Shown here: positions 51,684-61,600 of the stretch, piece by piece
How positions within the stretch are numbered: the stretch's first letter is position 1
Layout: every line of letters starts with the position of its first letter
NCBI RefSeq assembly: GCF_021440195.1
Contig: NZ_JAJTSZ010000009.1
Coordinates: 226,429 to 290,428, forward strand
Direction of reading: 5' to 3'
Length of the DNA: 64,000 nucleotides
From: Dyadobacter sp. CY356
Lineage (GTDB): Bacteria; Bacteroidota; Bacteroidia; Cytophagales; Spirosomataceae
Program-made: the position numbers and the translations under genes
The notes under the pieces: model-generated
Told to the model about the DNA's origin: nothing
The model's database searches: none
What the model saw: the letters and a program-made list of their open reading frames with translations, nothing else

Positions 51684-52769
51684 TTATTTCATTTGCTCAA
51701 CGATTTCCTGCCATTTCCTATCAAGTTTTTCATTATTTCGAATTCCTTTTTGACGAAGTGCAGCGTCTTTTGCATACCTGATTCTATCATCGGTCAGTGG
51801 ATGCGTGCTTAACAAATTTAAGGTTCTGGAATCATTTGATTCAGATTTTAACAGTTTAAACAGATCTGCAAAACCTTTTAAGTCCAATCCATTTGCCTGC
51901 AAAATCCTCACCGCTTTTTCGTCAGCATCCTTTTCCAGGCTTCTGGAATAATTTAAATTCAACAACATATTAGAATTATCAGCCAAAACAGCGGTGATAC
52001 CATTGATATCGTTGAAAATCAGAGAAACCAATAAATAACCGGATAAACTTCGTGAAACACTTTTCAGAGCATGACGGTAATGCACATGCGCAACTTCGTG
52101 AGCCAGAACTGCCGCAAGCTCTTCCTTCGTTTTCATGTTTGAAATGATGTTATCAAAAATAATAATATGTCCGCCCGGCAAGGCAAAAGCGTTCATTTTA
52201 TCCTCTTTAACAACTGTAATCTCAACCGGATAATCCGTTTTAAAATCAATTTCCTTTACAAAATCATTAACCTTATGCGTCAGGCTATCATCTTTATTAT
52301 ATTGAGAAATAACATTTTCATACATTCTTTCTCCCAACTGCGTTTCCATACCCATAGGTATTTTGTCTGCAACAGTTTCTGCAAACCATGGAAGAATATA
52401 AAAATAGGCAGCAACCAGCAGCCCAATTAATGCACAAGCGAGCCCGGCAATAATCGTTGCATTCTGGTTTAATAATAAATCAATTCTTTTGCTAAAAAAC
52501 GCCTTTTCAGGGTAAAGCTGTTTCAGAGAAACAAGCAGATTTCCATCCTTACATTCGATGGTTTGTTTGGGAAAATCACCATATCTGAAAATATATAGCG
52601 AATCAAAATTGAGATCCCGTTCAATATTATTAATTTCCCAGCGGACAATCTGATCGTTGAAATCCTGATCCACATATTGAATAATCCAGTGATCTGGCTT
52701 CAGATCCAATGTGGCCTGATGAGTTATTGAAAGCTTTCCGTCGAAATATAAAATATGGAAATGGTACAT
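51684..52769 (-). CDS. M48-family metallopeptidase with N-terminal PH-like segment
   Basis: About 361 residues from the ATG at 52769 (an in-frame TTG at 52796 overlaps the upstream gene by 14 bp and is the less likely start). The N-terminal 80 or so residues are beta-rich and PH-like, then come a membrane helix (about 105-125) and the M48 peptidase with the zinc motif VLAHEVAHVHYRHA (HExxH) and the third ligand region SLEKDADEKAVRIL. The end STHPLTDDRIRYAKD is typical. It is probably an inner-membrane protease, paired with the YjgN gene 13 bp upstream. Confidence 0.9.
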   Translation of the reverse strand: MYHFHILYFDGKLSITHQATLDLKPDHWIIQYVDQDFNDQIVRWEINNIERDLNFDSLYIFRYGDFPKQTIECKDGNLLVSLKQLYPEKAFFSKRIDLLLNQNATIIAGLACALIGLLVAAYFYILPWFAETVADKIPMGMETQLGERMYENVISQYNKDDSLTHKVNDFVKEIDFKTDYPVEITVVKEDKMNAFALPGGHIIIFDNIISNMKTKEELAAVLAHEVAHVHYRHALKSVSRSLSGYLLVSLIFNDINGITAVLADNSNMLLNLNYSRSLEKDADEKAVRILQANGLDLKGFADLFKLLKSESNDSRTLNLLSTHPLTDDRIRYAKDAALRQKGIRNNEKLDRKWQEIVEQMK

Positions 52770-52782
52770 AAATGACTTTTCC

Positions 52783-53736
52783 TTAGACCAGACCAATATC
52801 CATCATATCCGTAATATCTTCACCGGTTGCATCGCGATAATCCATTTCTGTTTGCTGAATTGCGTTCACATCCAGATTTCCTTCAATCAGAATATTTGAA
52901 AAAATAAAACTTAGCGTACGCACTGTCGCCCAGGGAGTTCCGAAGCCAAGCGTAAAAATTATGATAAAAAGATTTCCCATAATCAGTTTAAAGTACTGAC
53001 CGACAGTCGCAGTTGAACGGAAATTTATGATTTCGCCATCTTGCTCCATTTGAATATTATCAACAAAAAACCGGAACAAGTCTTTTATATACCAGAATGA
53101 ATAAATGCCGAGCGTAATTAAAGTAAGAAAATATCCTTTCAAATGAAGCTTGAAATATTCCGTTCCGCCACCATGATACGAAAATGAAATGTTTCCAAAA
53201 CGCAGGTGACCAAATATGTATTTCCTGATTTTAACAATAAACCAGAAATAGTAAATTCCCATTGTGGAAATTGTGATGAGCGCGCCAATAATAAATTCCT
53301 GCAAAAATTCCTTCCTGACGCCGCGATAGCCAAAATGTATTCCACGCCATGATGAACGTGACGCTCTGTATTTTGTAGAACCGTGAATGGCAATTGGAAT
53401 CAATAAAATGAAAGCTGCGTAAGTCACAAGAAATCCGATACTCATGATAAATGGCTTTTTTGACAAAACACAGATTATCAAAAATGCGTAGATTACGATG
53501 AATATTGCAATCGCTTTGATAAACCCGATAAACATTTCTTTGCCCGTTCCATGAAAAGTAAAACGGCTGCCTTCAAATTCTGTTTCCTGATAAATGTATT
53601 GCAGAATTGCCGCTTTTGCCCATGGATAATACATGCCAAGTGTTACAATGGTTAACAGCAAATTGACGATGTAGATACCAAAAAGTTTACTACCTTCTCC
53701 GTGAAAGGAAATCTGGCGCAGTTCTTTTTCTTCCAT
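52783..53736 (-). CDS. YjgN-family (DUF898) multi-spanning membrane protein
   Basis: A 317-residue membrane protein with about six helices in three repeat-like blocks. DUF898 motifs are FHGEGSKLFGIYIVNLLLTI, TLGMYYPWAKAAILQYIYQE and, repeated, GIYYFWFIVKIRKYIFGHL and GIYSFWYIKDLFRFF. Function is not known. It leads a three-gene minus-strand set with the M48 peptidase and the SHOCT protein. Confidence 0.92.
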   Translation of the reverse strand: MEEKELRQISFHGEGSKLFGIYIVNLLLTIVTLGMYYPWAKAAILQYIYQETEFEGSRFTFHGTGKEMFIGFIKAIAIFIVIYAFLIICVLSKKPFIMSIGFLVTYAAFILLIPIAIHGSTKYRASRSSWRGIHFGYRGVRKEFLQEFIIGALITISTMGIYYFWFIVKIRKYIFGHLRFGNISFSYHGGGTEYFKLHLKGYFLTLITLGIYSFWYIKDLFRFFVDNIQMEQDGEIINFRSTATVGQYFKLIMGNLFIIIFTLGFGTPWATVRTLSFIFSNILIEGNLDVNAIQQTEMDYRDATGEDITDMMDIGLV

Positions 53737-53901
53737 TTTAAAAAATTAAGAGGATAATGCGCTAAATATAGGATAAATAATATAAAATCAATTTTTTATA
53801 CCTTCCAATCTCCATGTATTTTTAATTGTGTTCTTAAAACAAAGAAACCAGTAACCAGCAATGTTTTGAATCTTTTGTTCAAAAATATACTAAAACTGAA
53901 A

Positions 53902-54717
53902 ATGAAATATTTATTAATTCCTCTGCTTTTTCTTCTGATTAGTCCGGTACTCAAAGCATCAAAAGTCGATACCGTTTCCACATACAGCCCGTCCATGCGG
54001 AAAAATATCAAGGCGGTTGTTATTACTCCCGACGCAATCAAATCAACCGAAAAACTTCCTGTTTTATATTTACTGCATGGTTATAGCGGAAATCAGGCTG
54101 ACTGGATCAGCAAGGTAAAAGCGGTGGCAGAATATGCGGATCAGTATAAGTTGATGATTGTTTGTCCGGATGGAAATTTTTCCAGCTGGTACTTTGACAG
54201 TCCCGTTGATACCACCTCGAAATACGAAACTTATGTTAGTTCCGAGTTGGTTTCCTGGATTGATTCACATTATAAAACGATCAACAATAAATCAGGGCGA
54301 GCCATTACCGGTTTGAGTATGGGCGGACACGGAGCATTATTTCTGGCACTGAAACATCAGGATATTTTTGGAGCAGCCGGCAGTATGAGTGGTGGCGTTG
54401 ACCTACGGCCTTTTCCTTTAAACTGGGATCTTTCCAAAAGACTTGGATCATATGCAGAGTTCCCTGAAAGATGGGATAAGAATAGCGTAATTAATCTGAC
54501 ACATCTTTTGACCTCAAAAACCCTTCCGCTTATTATTGATTGCGGAACGGAAGATTTCTTTTTTCCTGTTAATGTGAAACTGCATCAGAAACTTCTGGAC
54601 AACAATATTCCTCATGATTTCATTACCCGGAAAGGTGCGCATAACTGGGAATATTGGTCAAATGCGATTAGTTATCAGGTTCTATTTTTCTCAAAATTTT
54701 TCAAAACGGCTGCATAA
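53902..54717 (+). CDS. Exported esterase (PF00756, esterase D-like)
   Basis: About 271 residues from ATG 53902, which begins a signal peptide (MKYLLIPLLFLLISPVLKAS); the ATG at 53866 only adds a non-hydrophobic lead. The alpha/beta hydrolase is of the esterase D/antigen 85 type: LPVLYLLHGYSGNQADWIS, the nucleophile in AITGLSMGGHGALFLAL, Asp in IIDCGTEDFF and His in RKGAHNWEYW. It likely removes acyl groups from carbohydrate or other esters in the periplasm. No carbohydrate gene is adjacent. Confidence 0.9.
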   Translation: MKYLLIPLLFLLISPVLKASKVDTVSTYSPSMRKNIKAVVITPDAIKSTEKLPVLYLLHGYSGNQADWISKVKAVAEYADQYKLMIVCPDGNFSSWYFDSPVDTTSKYETYVSSELVSWIDSHYKTINNKSGRAITGLSMGGHGALFLALKHQDIFGAAGSMSGGVDLRPFPLNWDLSKRLGSYAEFPERWDKNSVINLTHLLTSKTLPLIIDCGTEDFFFPVNVKLHQKLLDNNIPHDFITRKGAHNWEYWSNAISYQVLFFSKFFKTAA

Positions 54718-54729
54718 GTTATAAATCAA

Positions 54730-54777
54730 AAGCGGGTTGCACTTTCCATTCCTTAGAAAATGCAACCCGCTTTTTTT
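54730..54777. terminator. Bidirectional terminator between esterase and MFS genes
   Basis: AGCGGGTTGCA and TGCAACCCGCT (11-bp stem) with a 19-nt loop, A run on the left and T run on the right, between two converging genes. Confidence 0.9.
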
Positions 54778-54789
54778 ATGTATCTGAGA

Positions 54790-56037
54790 TTAGGTCAGCC
54801 TCATTGCAAACAGATCTTTTGATTTACTGTAAACGTAGGTAACCACTAAAAGTGTTATAGCTCCGCCAACTAAAACCGTTGGAATTGGACCTGCTATTCT
54901 TGTTGCAAGGCCGGATTCGAAAGCGCCTAACTCATTAGAGGAACTTACAAATATCCCACTCACAGAAGCGACACGTCCACGCATTTCATCTGGCGGGAAA
55001 ATCTGCATGATGGTTTGACGGATCACAACGCTTATACTATCACAAATTCCGGTAGCAAATAAGGCCGCGCAAGACAGCCAGAAATTGGTCGAAAGTGAAA
55101 ATATAATTGTGAAAACACCAAAACCGGCTACGGAAATTAACATATTTCGCCATGCCTGATGTGTTGGTGGAAAATGCGCCATGGCAAACATGGTGATTAA
55201 CGCACCAACGGATGGCGCGGCTCTCAGCAATCCTAATCCTTCCGGGCCAATGTGCAAAATATCCTCCGCAAAAACCGGTAAAATCGCAATTACACCTCCG
55301 AATAAAACTGAAAACATATCTAGCGAAAGTGCGTATAAAATTATTTTAGTGCTGAAAACAAATCGTAAACCATCTCTGAGACTTTCCCAGATAGAGATCG
55401 TTGATAGTTTATTGTTGACCGGATTCGTTTTTATCAAAGTGATCAACACCAGGCAAACCACCATCGTGATCATGATCGCGAGTAAGGTGTGTGTCAATCC
55501 CATATACACATAGAGAAAACCTGCAATTCCCGGCCCGATCACAGCGCCAGCCTGGGAAAATGTGCTGCTCCATGTTGAAGAATTACTATAAATTTCACGA
55601 GGAACGAGAAATGGTTTCAACGAAGAAGAGGCCGGAGAATAAAATCCTTTCGCCAGTCCAATCAGAAAAAAGACTGAATATACAGACCATAAATGCTGGT
55701 TTGTAGTTAACGCGGCAATCCATTGAGGCTGGAAAAGAAAATATAAAATCGCAGAGCCGGCAATAATAACAGACAAACTAACGCGAAGGATAATCCGTCT
55801 GTCGTTGCGGTCAGCAACATGGCCGCCAAAAAGAGATACGGCAATAAATGGAACAACTTCCGCCAGACCGATCATGCCCAAAGCCAGAGGATCATGGGTG
55901 AGACGGTATAGCTCATAGCCAATGATCACTTCCTGAATCAGGAGCGCACATCTGTACAAAAAACTGTTGGCAAGAAAAAAGCGGAATTCGGAATAGCGAA
56001 GTGCGGAGTATGCGTCGTGTTTGACTGGTGTATTCAA
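54790..56037 (-). CDS. MFS transporter
   Basis: A 415-residue major facilitator protein with about 12 membrane helices. The inter-helix 2-3 motif is GGHVADRNDRRIILR, and ATGICDSISVVIRQTIMQIFPP is the equivalent late loop typical of the EntS/MefE-like (MFS_3, PF05977) drug or siderophore exporter group. Substrate is unknown. The gene is preceded by a gap that contains an octanucleotide repeat array about 90 bp upstream of its start. Confidence 0.88.
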   Translation of the reverse strand: MNTPVKHDAYSALRYSEFRFFLANSFLYRCALLIQEVIIGYELYRLTHDPLALGMIGLAEVVPFIAVSLFGGHVADRNDRRIILRVSLSVIIAGSAILYFLFQPQWIAALTTNQHLWSVYSVFFLIGLAKGFYSPASSSLKPFLVPREIYSNSSTWSSTFSQAGAVIGPGIAGFLYVYMGLTHTLLAIMITMVVCLVLITLIKTNPVNNKLSTISIWESLRDGLRFVFSTKIILYALSLDMFSVLFGGVIAILPVFAEDILHIGPEGLGLLRAAPSVGALITMFAMAHFPPTHQAWRNMLISVAGFGVFTIIFSLSTNFWLSCAALFATGICDSISVVIRQTIMQIFPPDEMRGRVASVSGIFVSSSNELGAFESGLATRIAGPIPTVLVGGAITLLVVTYVYSKSKDLFAMRLT

Positions 56038-56123
56038 CTTATTACTAAATTAGTTAAAAGAACCAACCCTTAAAAAGGATTGATGAACCCATATATATTT
56101 AACAATAAAATGCAATCTGAGTT

Positions 56124-56175
56124 CATTCTATCATTCTATCATTCTATCATTCTATCATTCTATCATTCTATCATT
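56124..56175. repeat. Octanucleotide repeat CATTCTAT x 6.5
   Basis: Six perfect tandem copies of CATTCTAT plus CATT, lying in the 144-bp gap between the end of the macrodomain gene (56182) and the start of the MFS gene (56037). A degenerate relative (CTCACTCTATCATTCACTCA) is near 18771. Confidence 0.95.
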
Positions 56176-56181
56176 AAAAAA

Positions 56182-56721
56182 CTAAACCCTCACCCCACTC
56201 AGTTCATTTTGTACAAATAAATAATTCTCCTCATCAAAACAGACAAAAATGACCTTTTCAATTTTGTCATTTTTTGATAAGAATTTGGAAACCGTTTGCA
56301 CGGCGACTTGTGCGGCCTCAAATTTTGGATAACCATAAATACCTGTGCTGATGTTTGGAAAGGCAACAGATTTACAGTTGTTCATGGCGGCCAGCTGCAA
56401 CGAATTAATATAACAATTGGAAAGTTTTTCAGCCTCATTATTTTCTCCCCCATTCCAAAACGGCCCGACGGTGTGGATCACGAATTTTGATGGTAATTTT
56501 CCAGCCGTGGTAATCACTGCTTCACCGGTTTTACATCCGCCCTGTCTGGCTATAATTTTCCTGCAATCTTCTAAAATGTCAGGCCCCCCGGCTCTGTGAA
56601 TGGCACCATCAACACCTCCACCACCTAACAGAGAAGAATTTGCCGCATTCACTATCGCGTCCACGGCGAGTTTTGTTATATCGCCTTTAATTAATTCAAT
56701 TCTGGATATAGCGTTAATCAT
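56182..56721 (-). CDS. Macrodomain ADP-ribosyl hydrolase (YmdB-like)
   Basis: A 179-residue single macrodomain protein. Motifs are GDITKLAVDAIVNAANSSLL, GGGGVDGAIHRAGGPDIL, GEAVITTAGKLP and FPNISTGIYGYP, all characteristic of the MacroD/YmdB class that removes ADP-ribose or hydrolyses O-acetyl-ADP-ribose. It is cytosolic and stands upstream of the MFS gene on the same strand. Confidence 0.95.
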   Translation of the reverse strand: MINAISRIELIKGDITKLAVDAIVNAANSSLLGGGGVDGAIHRAGGPDILEDCRKIIARQGGCKTGEAVITTAGKLPSKFVIHTVGPFWNGGENNEAEKLSNCYINSLQLAAMNNCKSVAFPNISTGIYGYPKFEAAQVAVQTVSKFLSKNDKIEKVIFVCFDEENYLFVQNELSGVRV

Positions 56722-56773
56722 AACTTTAAGGAAAGATTTTAGTAGTACTGATCATTTACTCCGTCCATTGTAA

Positions 56774-57199
56774 TTAAAAATATTCTGCCGGTGATATGCA
56801 TCCTTTCCAGTAATCGACAATCGTCCGTATAGTATTTTCAAAATCTTCATATGACGCCGGCTTCTTAAAAAAGCCCTGGATAGAGCTGGAATAAGCATCC
56901 ATTACAGACTCCCGGTGTGCATCTGTTGTGAAAAACAAATAGGGAATACATTTGATATCTGGCTGTTCATGATTGTGCACAATATCTCTGATCTCCTGGC
57001 CGCTCATTTTCGGCATGTTGATATCAGACAAAATAAGCAGCGGTTTAGAATCTGTCGAGTCAAGAAATTCCATTGCTTTTATTCCATCTTCGAAAAACAA
57101 CACCTCGTTGTCATATGGAAGGTTTTTAAAAGTTTCTCCAATCAGAAACTGATCTTCCAGATCGTCTTCAATGACAATAATTGGCCCGTTAATATTCAT
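56774..57199 (-). CDS. Single-domain response regulator (receiver only)
   Basis: A 141-residue CheY-like receiver. The acidic residues are in IVIEDDLEDQFLIGETF, the phospho-acceptor Asp in LLILSDINMPKMSG, the switch Thr in FFTTDA and the Lys in FFKKPASYEDF. It lacks an output domain and no kinase is nearby. It is 52 bp upstream of the macrodomain gene but probably independent. Confidence 0.93.
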   Translation of the reverse strand: MNINGPIIVIEDDLEDQFLIGETFKNLPYDNEVLFFEDGIKAMEFLDSTDSKPLLILSDINMPKMSGQEIRDIVHNHEQPDIKCIPYLFFTTDAHRESVMDAYSSSIQGFFKKPASYEDFENTIRTIVDYWKGCISPAEYF

Positions 57200-57306
57200 A
57201 ATTTTGCTAAGTTATTTCAGTAACCAAACTGATTAAAACACGCATTAAAATAACCATTCCCATATACCAAACAATCACTTATTTCTAAACCTGATTGCGC
57301 AATAAC

Positions 57307-57329
57307 AAAAAAGCCCGGAAAATCCGGGC
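57307..57329 (-). terminator. Terminator of the ASCH-like gene
   Basis: GCCCGGA and TCCGGGC (7-bp G+C-rich stem) with a 3-nt loop and an A run that becomes U residues on the minus strand. Confidence 0.8.
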
Positions 57330-57341
57330 CGGTAAAAAATG

Positions 57342-57923
57342 TTATTTGCTGATTAATTTCAGATATTCTTCTCCGAGTGGTGATAAAGTATATCCTGGTT
57401 CATGGCTGATCGTGAGGCCCAGGGCTTTCAGTTTCCTAATATTCAATTTCAGCCATTCCTTTTCTTTTTTCGCTTTAATCGCTAAATCAGCTGCCCGCAG
57501 TTTCGGATTTTCCTGAATCGCGATTAATGTTTTTGTAGTCCATTTCCCAATTTTACTGAATTTATCCAGGTTATCCAGCGCCAGTTTCAATTCTTCTAAT
57601 TCTTCTTCGGTAATATTTGCTTTTTCTCTCAATTCGACCCGGGGATCTTCGGAGTCAAAAACAACCTCTATTTTATAAATATCACCATCTTTCTGGCTTT
57701 CCAGGAGCTGAATCAACGGTTGTGCTGCTGTAAATCCAGCCTTTTGCGCATCAGCATCAGTAATTTTATCAAGATCCGTTTTCTCGATCGAAACGATCCG
57801 GATCACACCCACGCTGGTTTTTACAAGACCGCCGGCACTCACCTGAAGCTTTTTCCATTTACGAAATGCCAGTGAAATGCTTCCTGCCTTTATTCCTTCG
57901 AGATGTTTTTGTTTAATGAGCAT
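57342..57923 (-). CDS. Possible ASCH-like domain protein, function unknown
   Basis: A 193-residue protein without signal peptide or membrane helix. The first 60 residues (MLIKQKHLEGIKAGSISLAF, then ITDADAQKAGF) resemble an ASCH/PUA-like RNA-binding fold; the C-terminal 60 residues (KEKEWLKLNIRKLKALGLTI, GYTLSPLGEEYLKL) look like a winged helix. The middle is acidic and helical. It is likely a nucleic-acid-binding protein; I do not recognise a named family with confidence. It is monocistronic. Confidence 0.6.
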   Translation of the reverse strand: MLIKQKHLEGIKAGSISLAFRKWKKLQVSAGGLVKTSVGVIRIVSIEKTDLDKITDADAQKAGFTAAQPLIQLLESQKDGDIYKIEVVFDSEDPRVELREKANITEEELEELKLALDNLDKFSKIGKWTTKTLIAIQENPKLRAADLAIKAKKEKEWLKLNIRKLKALGLTISHEPGYTLSPLGEEYLKLISK

Positions 57924-58078
57924 AGTTAAATCAATTTCAAAATTTTTATAAAGATAACCTTTCTCGCCCGAAAAGTCTGAATTGAATATTTGATCGCTAT
58001 CATCAAGGCAATCAAAAAATCTGGCAGGATTATTTACAACATGCCGTAATAACGATTATTTCCTTAACTAACTCAACC

Positions 58079-58429
58079 ATGACTAGCCCAATACTGCAAA
58101 ACTGCATCGATCTTTGTAATGCATGCGTTGCTGCCTGCAACTACTGTGCAAGTGCCTGTTTAAAAGAAAAAGATGTTAATATGCAGGCAAAATGCATTAA
58201 TCTGAATTTGCAATGCTCAGCTTTATGTTATGCAACAGCACAGTTGCTAAGCCTGGACAGTGAATTTGCAGATGATCTTTGCAAGGTATGTGCCGACGTC
58301 TGCAATGCTTGTGCCGAAGAATGTGAAAAACATGCTGCAATGGGAATGGAACATTGTAAAATATGTGCAGAAGCATGTAGAAATTGTGCCAATGCTTGTG
58401 AAGAAATGGTACAGATGGAAACTAAATAA
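58079..58429 (+). CDS. Cys-rich four-helix-bundle copper-storage protein (Csp, DUF326)
   Basis: A 116-residue protein with 19 cysteines in CxxxC-type spacing along predicted helices (LCNACVAACNYCASAC; LQCSALC; LCKVCADVCNACAEEC; HCKICAEACRNCANAC). This is the Csp type (PF03860), which stores many Cu(I) ions inside a four-helix bundle. No signal peptide is present, so it is cytosolic like Csp3. It probably supports copper homeostasis together with the copA island at 1-7489, but it is not linked to it. Confidence 0.93.
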   Translation: MTSPILQNCIDLCNACVAACNYCASACLKEKDVNMQAKCINLNLQCSALCYATAQLLSLDSEFADDLCKVCADVCNACAEECEKHAAMGMEHCKICAEACRNCANACEEMVQMETK

Positions 58430-58466
58430 ATAAGGTTTAACTTACGTTTTATTCAATAAGATATAG

Positions 58467-58502
58467 GAAAGCTCCATGCTATTTATTTAGTATGGAGCTT
58501 TC
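58467..58502 (+). terminator. Terminator of the Csp gene
   Basis: GAAAGCTCCAT and ATGGAGCTTTC form an 11-bp stem with a 14-nt loop 38 bp past the stop. Confidence 0.75.
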
Positions 58503-58623
58503 TTCATTTAGTACAATTAACTACAATATCCATTGCGAAGTATTTCTATAAATTTTTGAATTTTATCTACACAGATTGTTAACAAACTGTATATTAGACG
58601 AAAAATTAACCACATCACATTAT

Positions 58624-61600
58624 ATGAAAAAACTTTTCCTCAGCTTAATTTTCTTTTGTTCACTTTTTGAAGTTAACGCGCAGAATAATCAGCCTTCCCC
58701 AGGAAGAACCGAGGCCGAAAATTACTCACAAATGAGCGGTGTTTCCACAGAAAACACAAGCGATGCCGGTGGTGGACTTAATGTTGGTTATATTGACGCG
58801 AACGACTGGATGGATTACCAGATTCAGCCTTCGGTGGCCGGAACTTATACTTTTAATTTCCGGGTAGCTAATAGTTATGGCAACGGTATAATCGAAATCC
58901 AGAATGCGAATGGTGTTATACTAGGACAAATAAATGTTCCGAAAACAGGCGGATGGCAAAGCTGGACCACAATCAGCACACAAGCAACATTGCCCGCGGG
59001 AAGCCAGAAAATCAGGATTTTTGCCCGTGGTGGCGAATTCAATTTTAACTGGTTTGAAACATATCAGGAAAATTTTATCCCCGGAAAAATTGAAGCTGAG
59101 AATTTTTCAGCGATCAGCGGATCCGGAACGGATACTGCGGAAGATATCGGCGGCGGGTTGGATGTTAGCTGGATTGGTGATAACAGCTGGATGGATTACA
59201 ATGTCAATGTGGCTTCTTCGGGATTCTATACTTTCAAATTTCGTATTGCAAATGGTTTCAGTGACGACGCATCACTTTCATTAAAGTCTTCGGACGGAAC
59301 CGTTTTAGGAGAAATTAACAATCTTCCGCGCACAGGTGGTATGCAGGGTTGGGCCACAACCAGTATGCTTGTGAATTTACCTGCCGGAAAACAGACGCTG
59401 CGCGTCTTTGCAAAAAAGGGAATTTTCAGTCTTAACTGGTTCGAAGTTTCAGGTTCAAAAGCACTGCCAGGCAGGATCGAAGCCGAAGATTATGATGTTG
59501 CCAGTGACGTTCGTCCTGAAAATACGGCAGATTCTGATGGCGTGAAAAACCTGGGTTACATCGATGATGGCGATTTTATGGATTATAATGTCAACGTGGC
59601 AACGGCCGGTACTTATAATTTCAATTTCAGAATCGCCAATCAATATGGAAACGGTAATATTCAGGTAAAAAATGCCGGTGGAAATGTACTGGGTGAGGTG
59701 GATGTACCTTTGACTGGCGGATGGCAGGTGTGGAAAACCATTAATACAACGGCAACATTACCTGCCGGAAATCAGGTTATCAGAATTTATGCAAACCGCG
59801 GAACCTTTAATTTTAACTGGTTTGAGTTGACTAAATCAAACCTGATCCCAGGAAAAGTACAGGCTGAAAATTTCAGTGTCGTAAATGGTGTTGCTCCTGA
59901 AAACACAGAAGATGTAGATGGCGGTCAGGATATTGGCTGGATAGGTGACAATAACTGGATGGATTATAATGTAAAGGTGGTATCAGCTGGTTTTTACACT
60001 TTCAAATTCAGAATTGCTAATGGATTTAGCGATGATGCTTCTCTTGAACTTCGCTCCGCAAATGGTACTGTTTTAGGTCAAATTAATAATCTGCCTCGCA
60101 CAGGCGGTATGCAAGGCTGGGGATCTGCAAATCTGGTGGCTCAGTTACCAGCCGGAGACCAGGTTTTACGTGTTTATTCAAAAAAAGGGGTTTGGAGCCT
60201 TAACTGGTTTGAAGGAACCGCTTCACGATCACTACCTGCAAAAATAGAAGCAGAAAGTTTTGACGTGGCGAGTGATGTCAGAACTGAAGATACACAGGAT
60301 GTCGACGGTGTTAAAAATGTAAATAATATTGATGCCGGAGATTATCTTGACTACAACGTTGCTGTGACATCAGCCGGAACATATACTTTTAAATTCCGCG
60401 TTTTCAAAAGTTACGGAGACGGTCTTATTCAAATAAAGAATACTGCCGGAGCAATTCTTGGTCACGTAGAAGTACCGATATCAGGCTGGCAGAATTACGT
60501 GACCATTAGTACCATAGCAACGCTTCCGGCTGGAAGTCAGGTGATACGACTATATGCTGAAAAAGGTGACTTCTACTTCAACTGGTTTGAAGTGACCAGC
60601 GGTGGAACGGCACCAGTTAAATCTCCATCCGTAATTACTTTTGGTGAACTTCCTATAAAACTGACAGGAGCTGCACCTTTTGACCTGACTGCATCCAGTA
60701 CAAATACAGAATCACCTATCACATTTGCTTCTTCAAATCCGTCAGTCGTTTCTGTCTCAAATCAAACCGGAAGCTGGAAGGCAACAATTCTAACAGCTGG
60801 TTCGGCTACAATTACAGCATCTCAAACTGAAAGTGCTGGTTTTAGCGCAGCAGAAAATGTAGCCAGAACACAGGTTATTCAATCTGTATCAACACCTATT
60901 GATCCGCAAAACCCTTCGACAGCTGTCAAAATTCCACTGGATCCAAAACGTTGGTATCAATTAAATAATACCAGTAACGGACTTGACGCCCTGTTTGATG
61001 GTGATACGCAGACTGAGGTAAATACGGGATACGGACTTGCGCTGGATCGCTATGATGCTTATTATCCATTGCTTGAAGGCGAAGAGATTTCGTTAGAAAG
61101 TGTTAAATTTTTTGACTTCACAGGTACTTTTAAAGATAATCCGATGATCTTGTCAGTGATTACAGATCAATGGGAGAGAATTCCAGTTGCAACTTTTACA
61201 GGCGAGGTTTATAACGGTTGGGTTGGTCCTTACCCTGGCAGACAAACAGCGGGCGATGGATTGTTCAAACTCGATAATAAAGTAACCAATATCCGTTATC
61301 TGGTATTAAGCATCAAACACGGTTTCCCAACAGAAATGGAATTGTATGGTACTTATAAACCTACAACCAAAGCAGTTACACCGATCCCTAAAAAGGATAT
61401 CAAATTAAGAGATTTGTTTGGCGTAAATGCTTACGAATGGAATTTTGAAGATGGTCAAAGTCCATGGCAAATCAGTGAAACCAAAATGAATGCTGCAAAA
61501 AGTTTTACAGGAATCCGTCATTATATGGACTGGGAAAAACTGGAAGCAAATGAAGGTCAGTTTTCATATAATCCAACACTAAGCGGAGGCTGGAATTATG

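Noticed and set aside
58934..59284. 116-codon ORF inside the glycosidase gene
   Set aside because: Alternate frame of repetitive CBM sequence on the same strand as the real gene.
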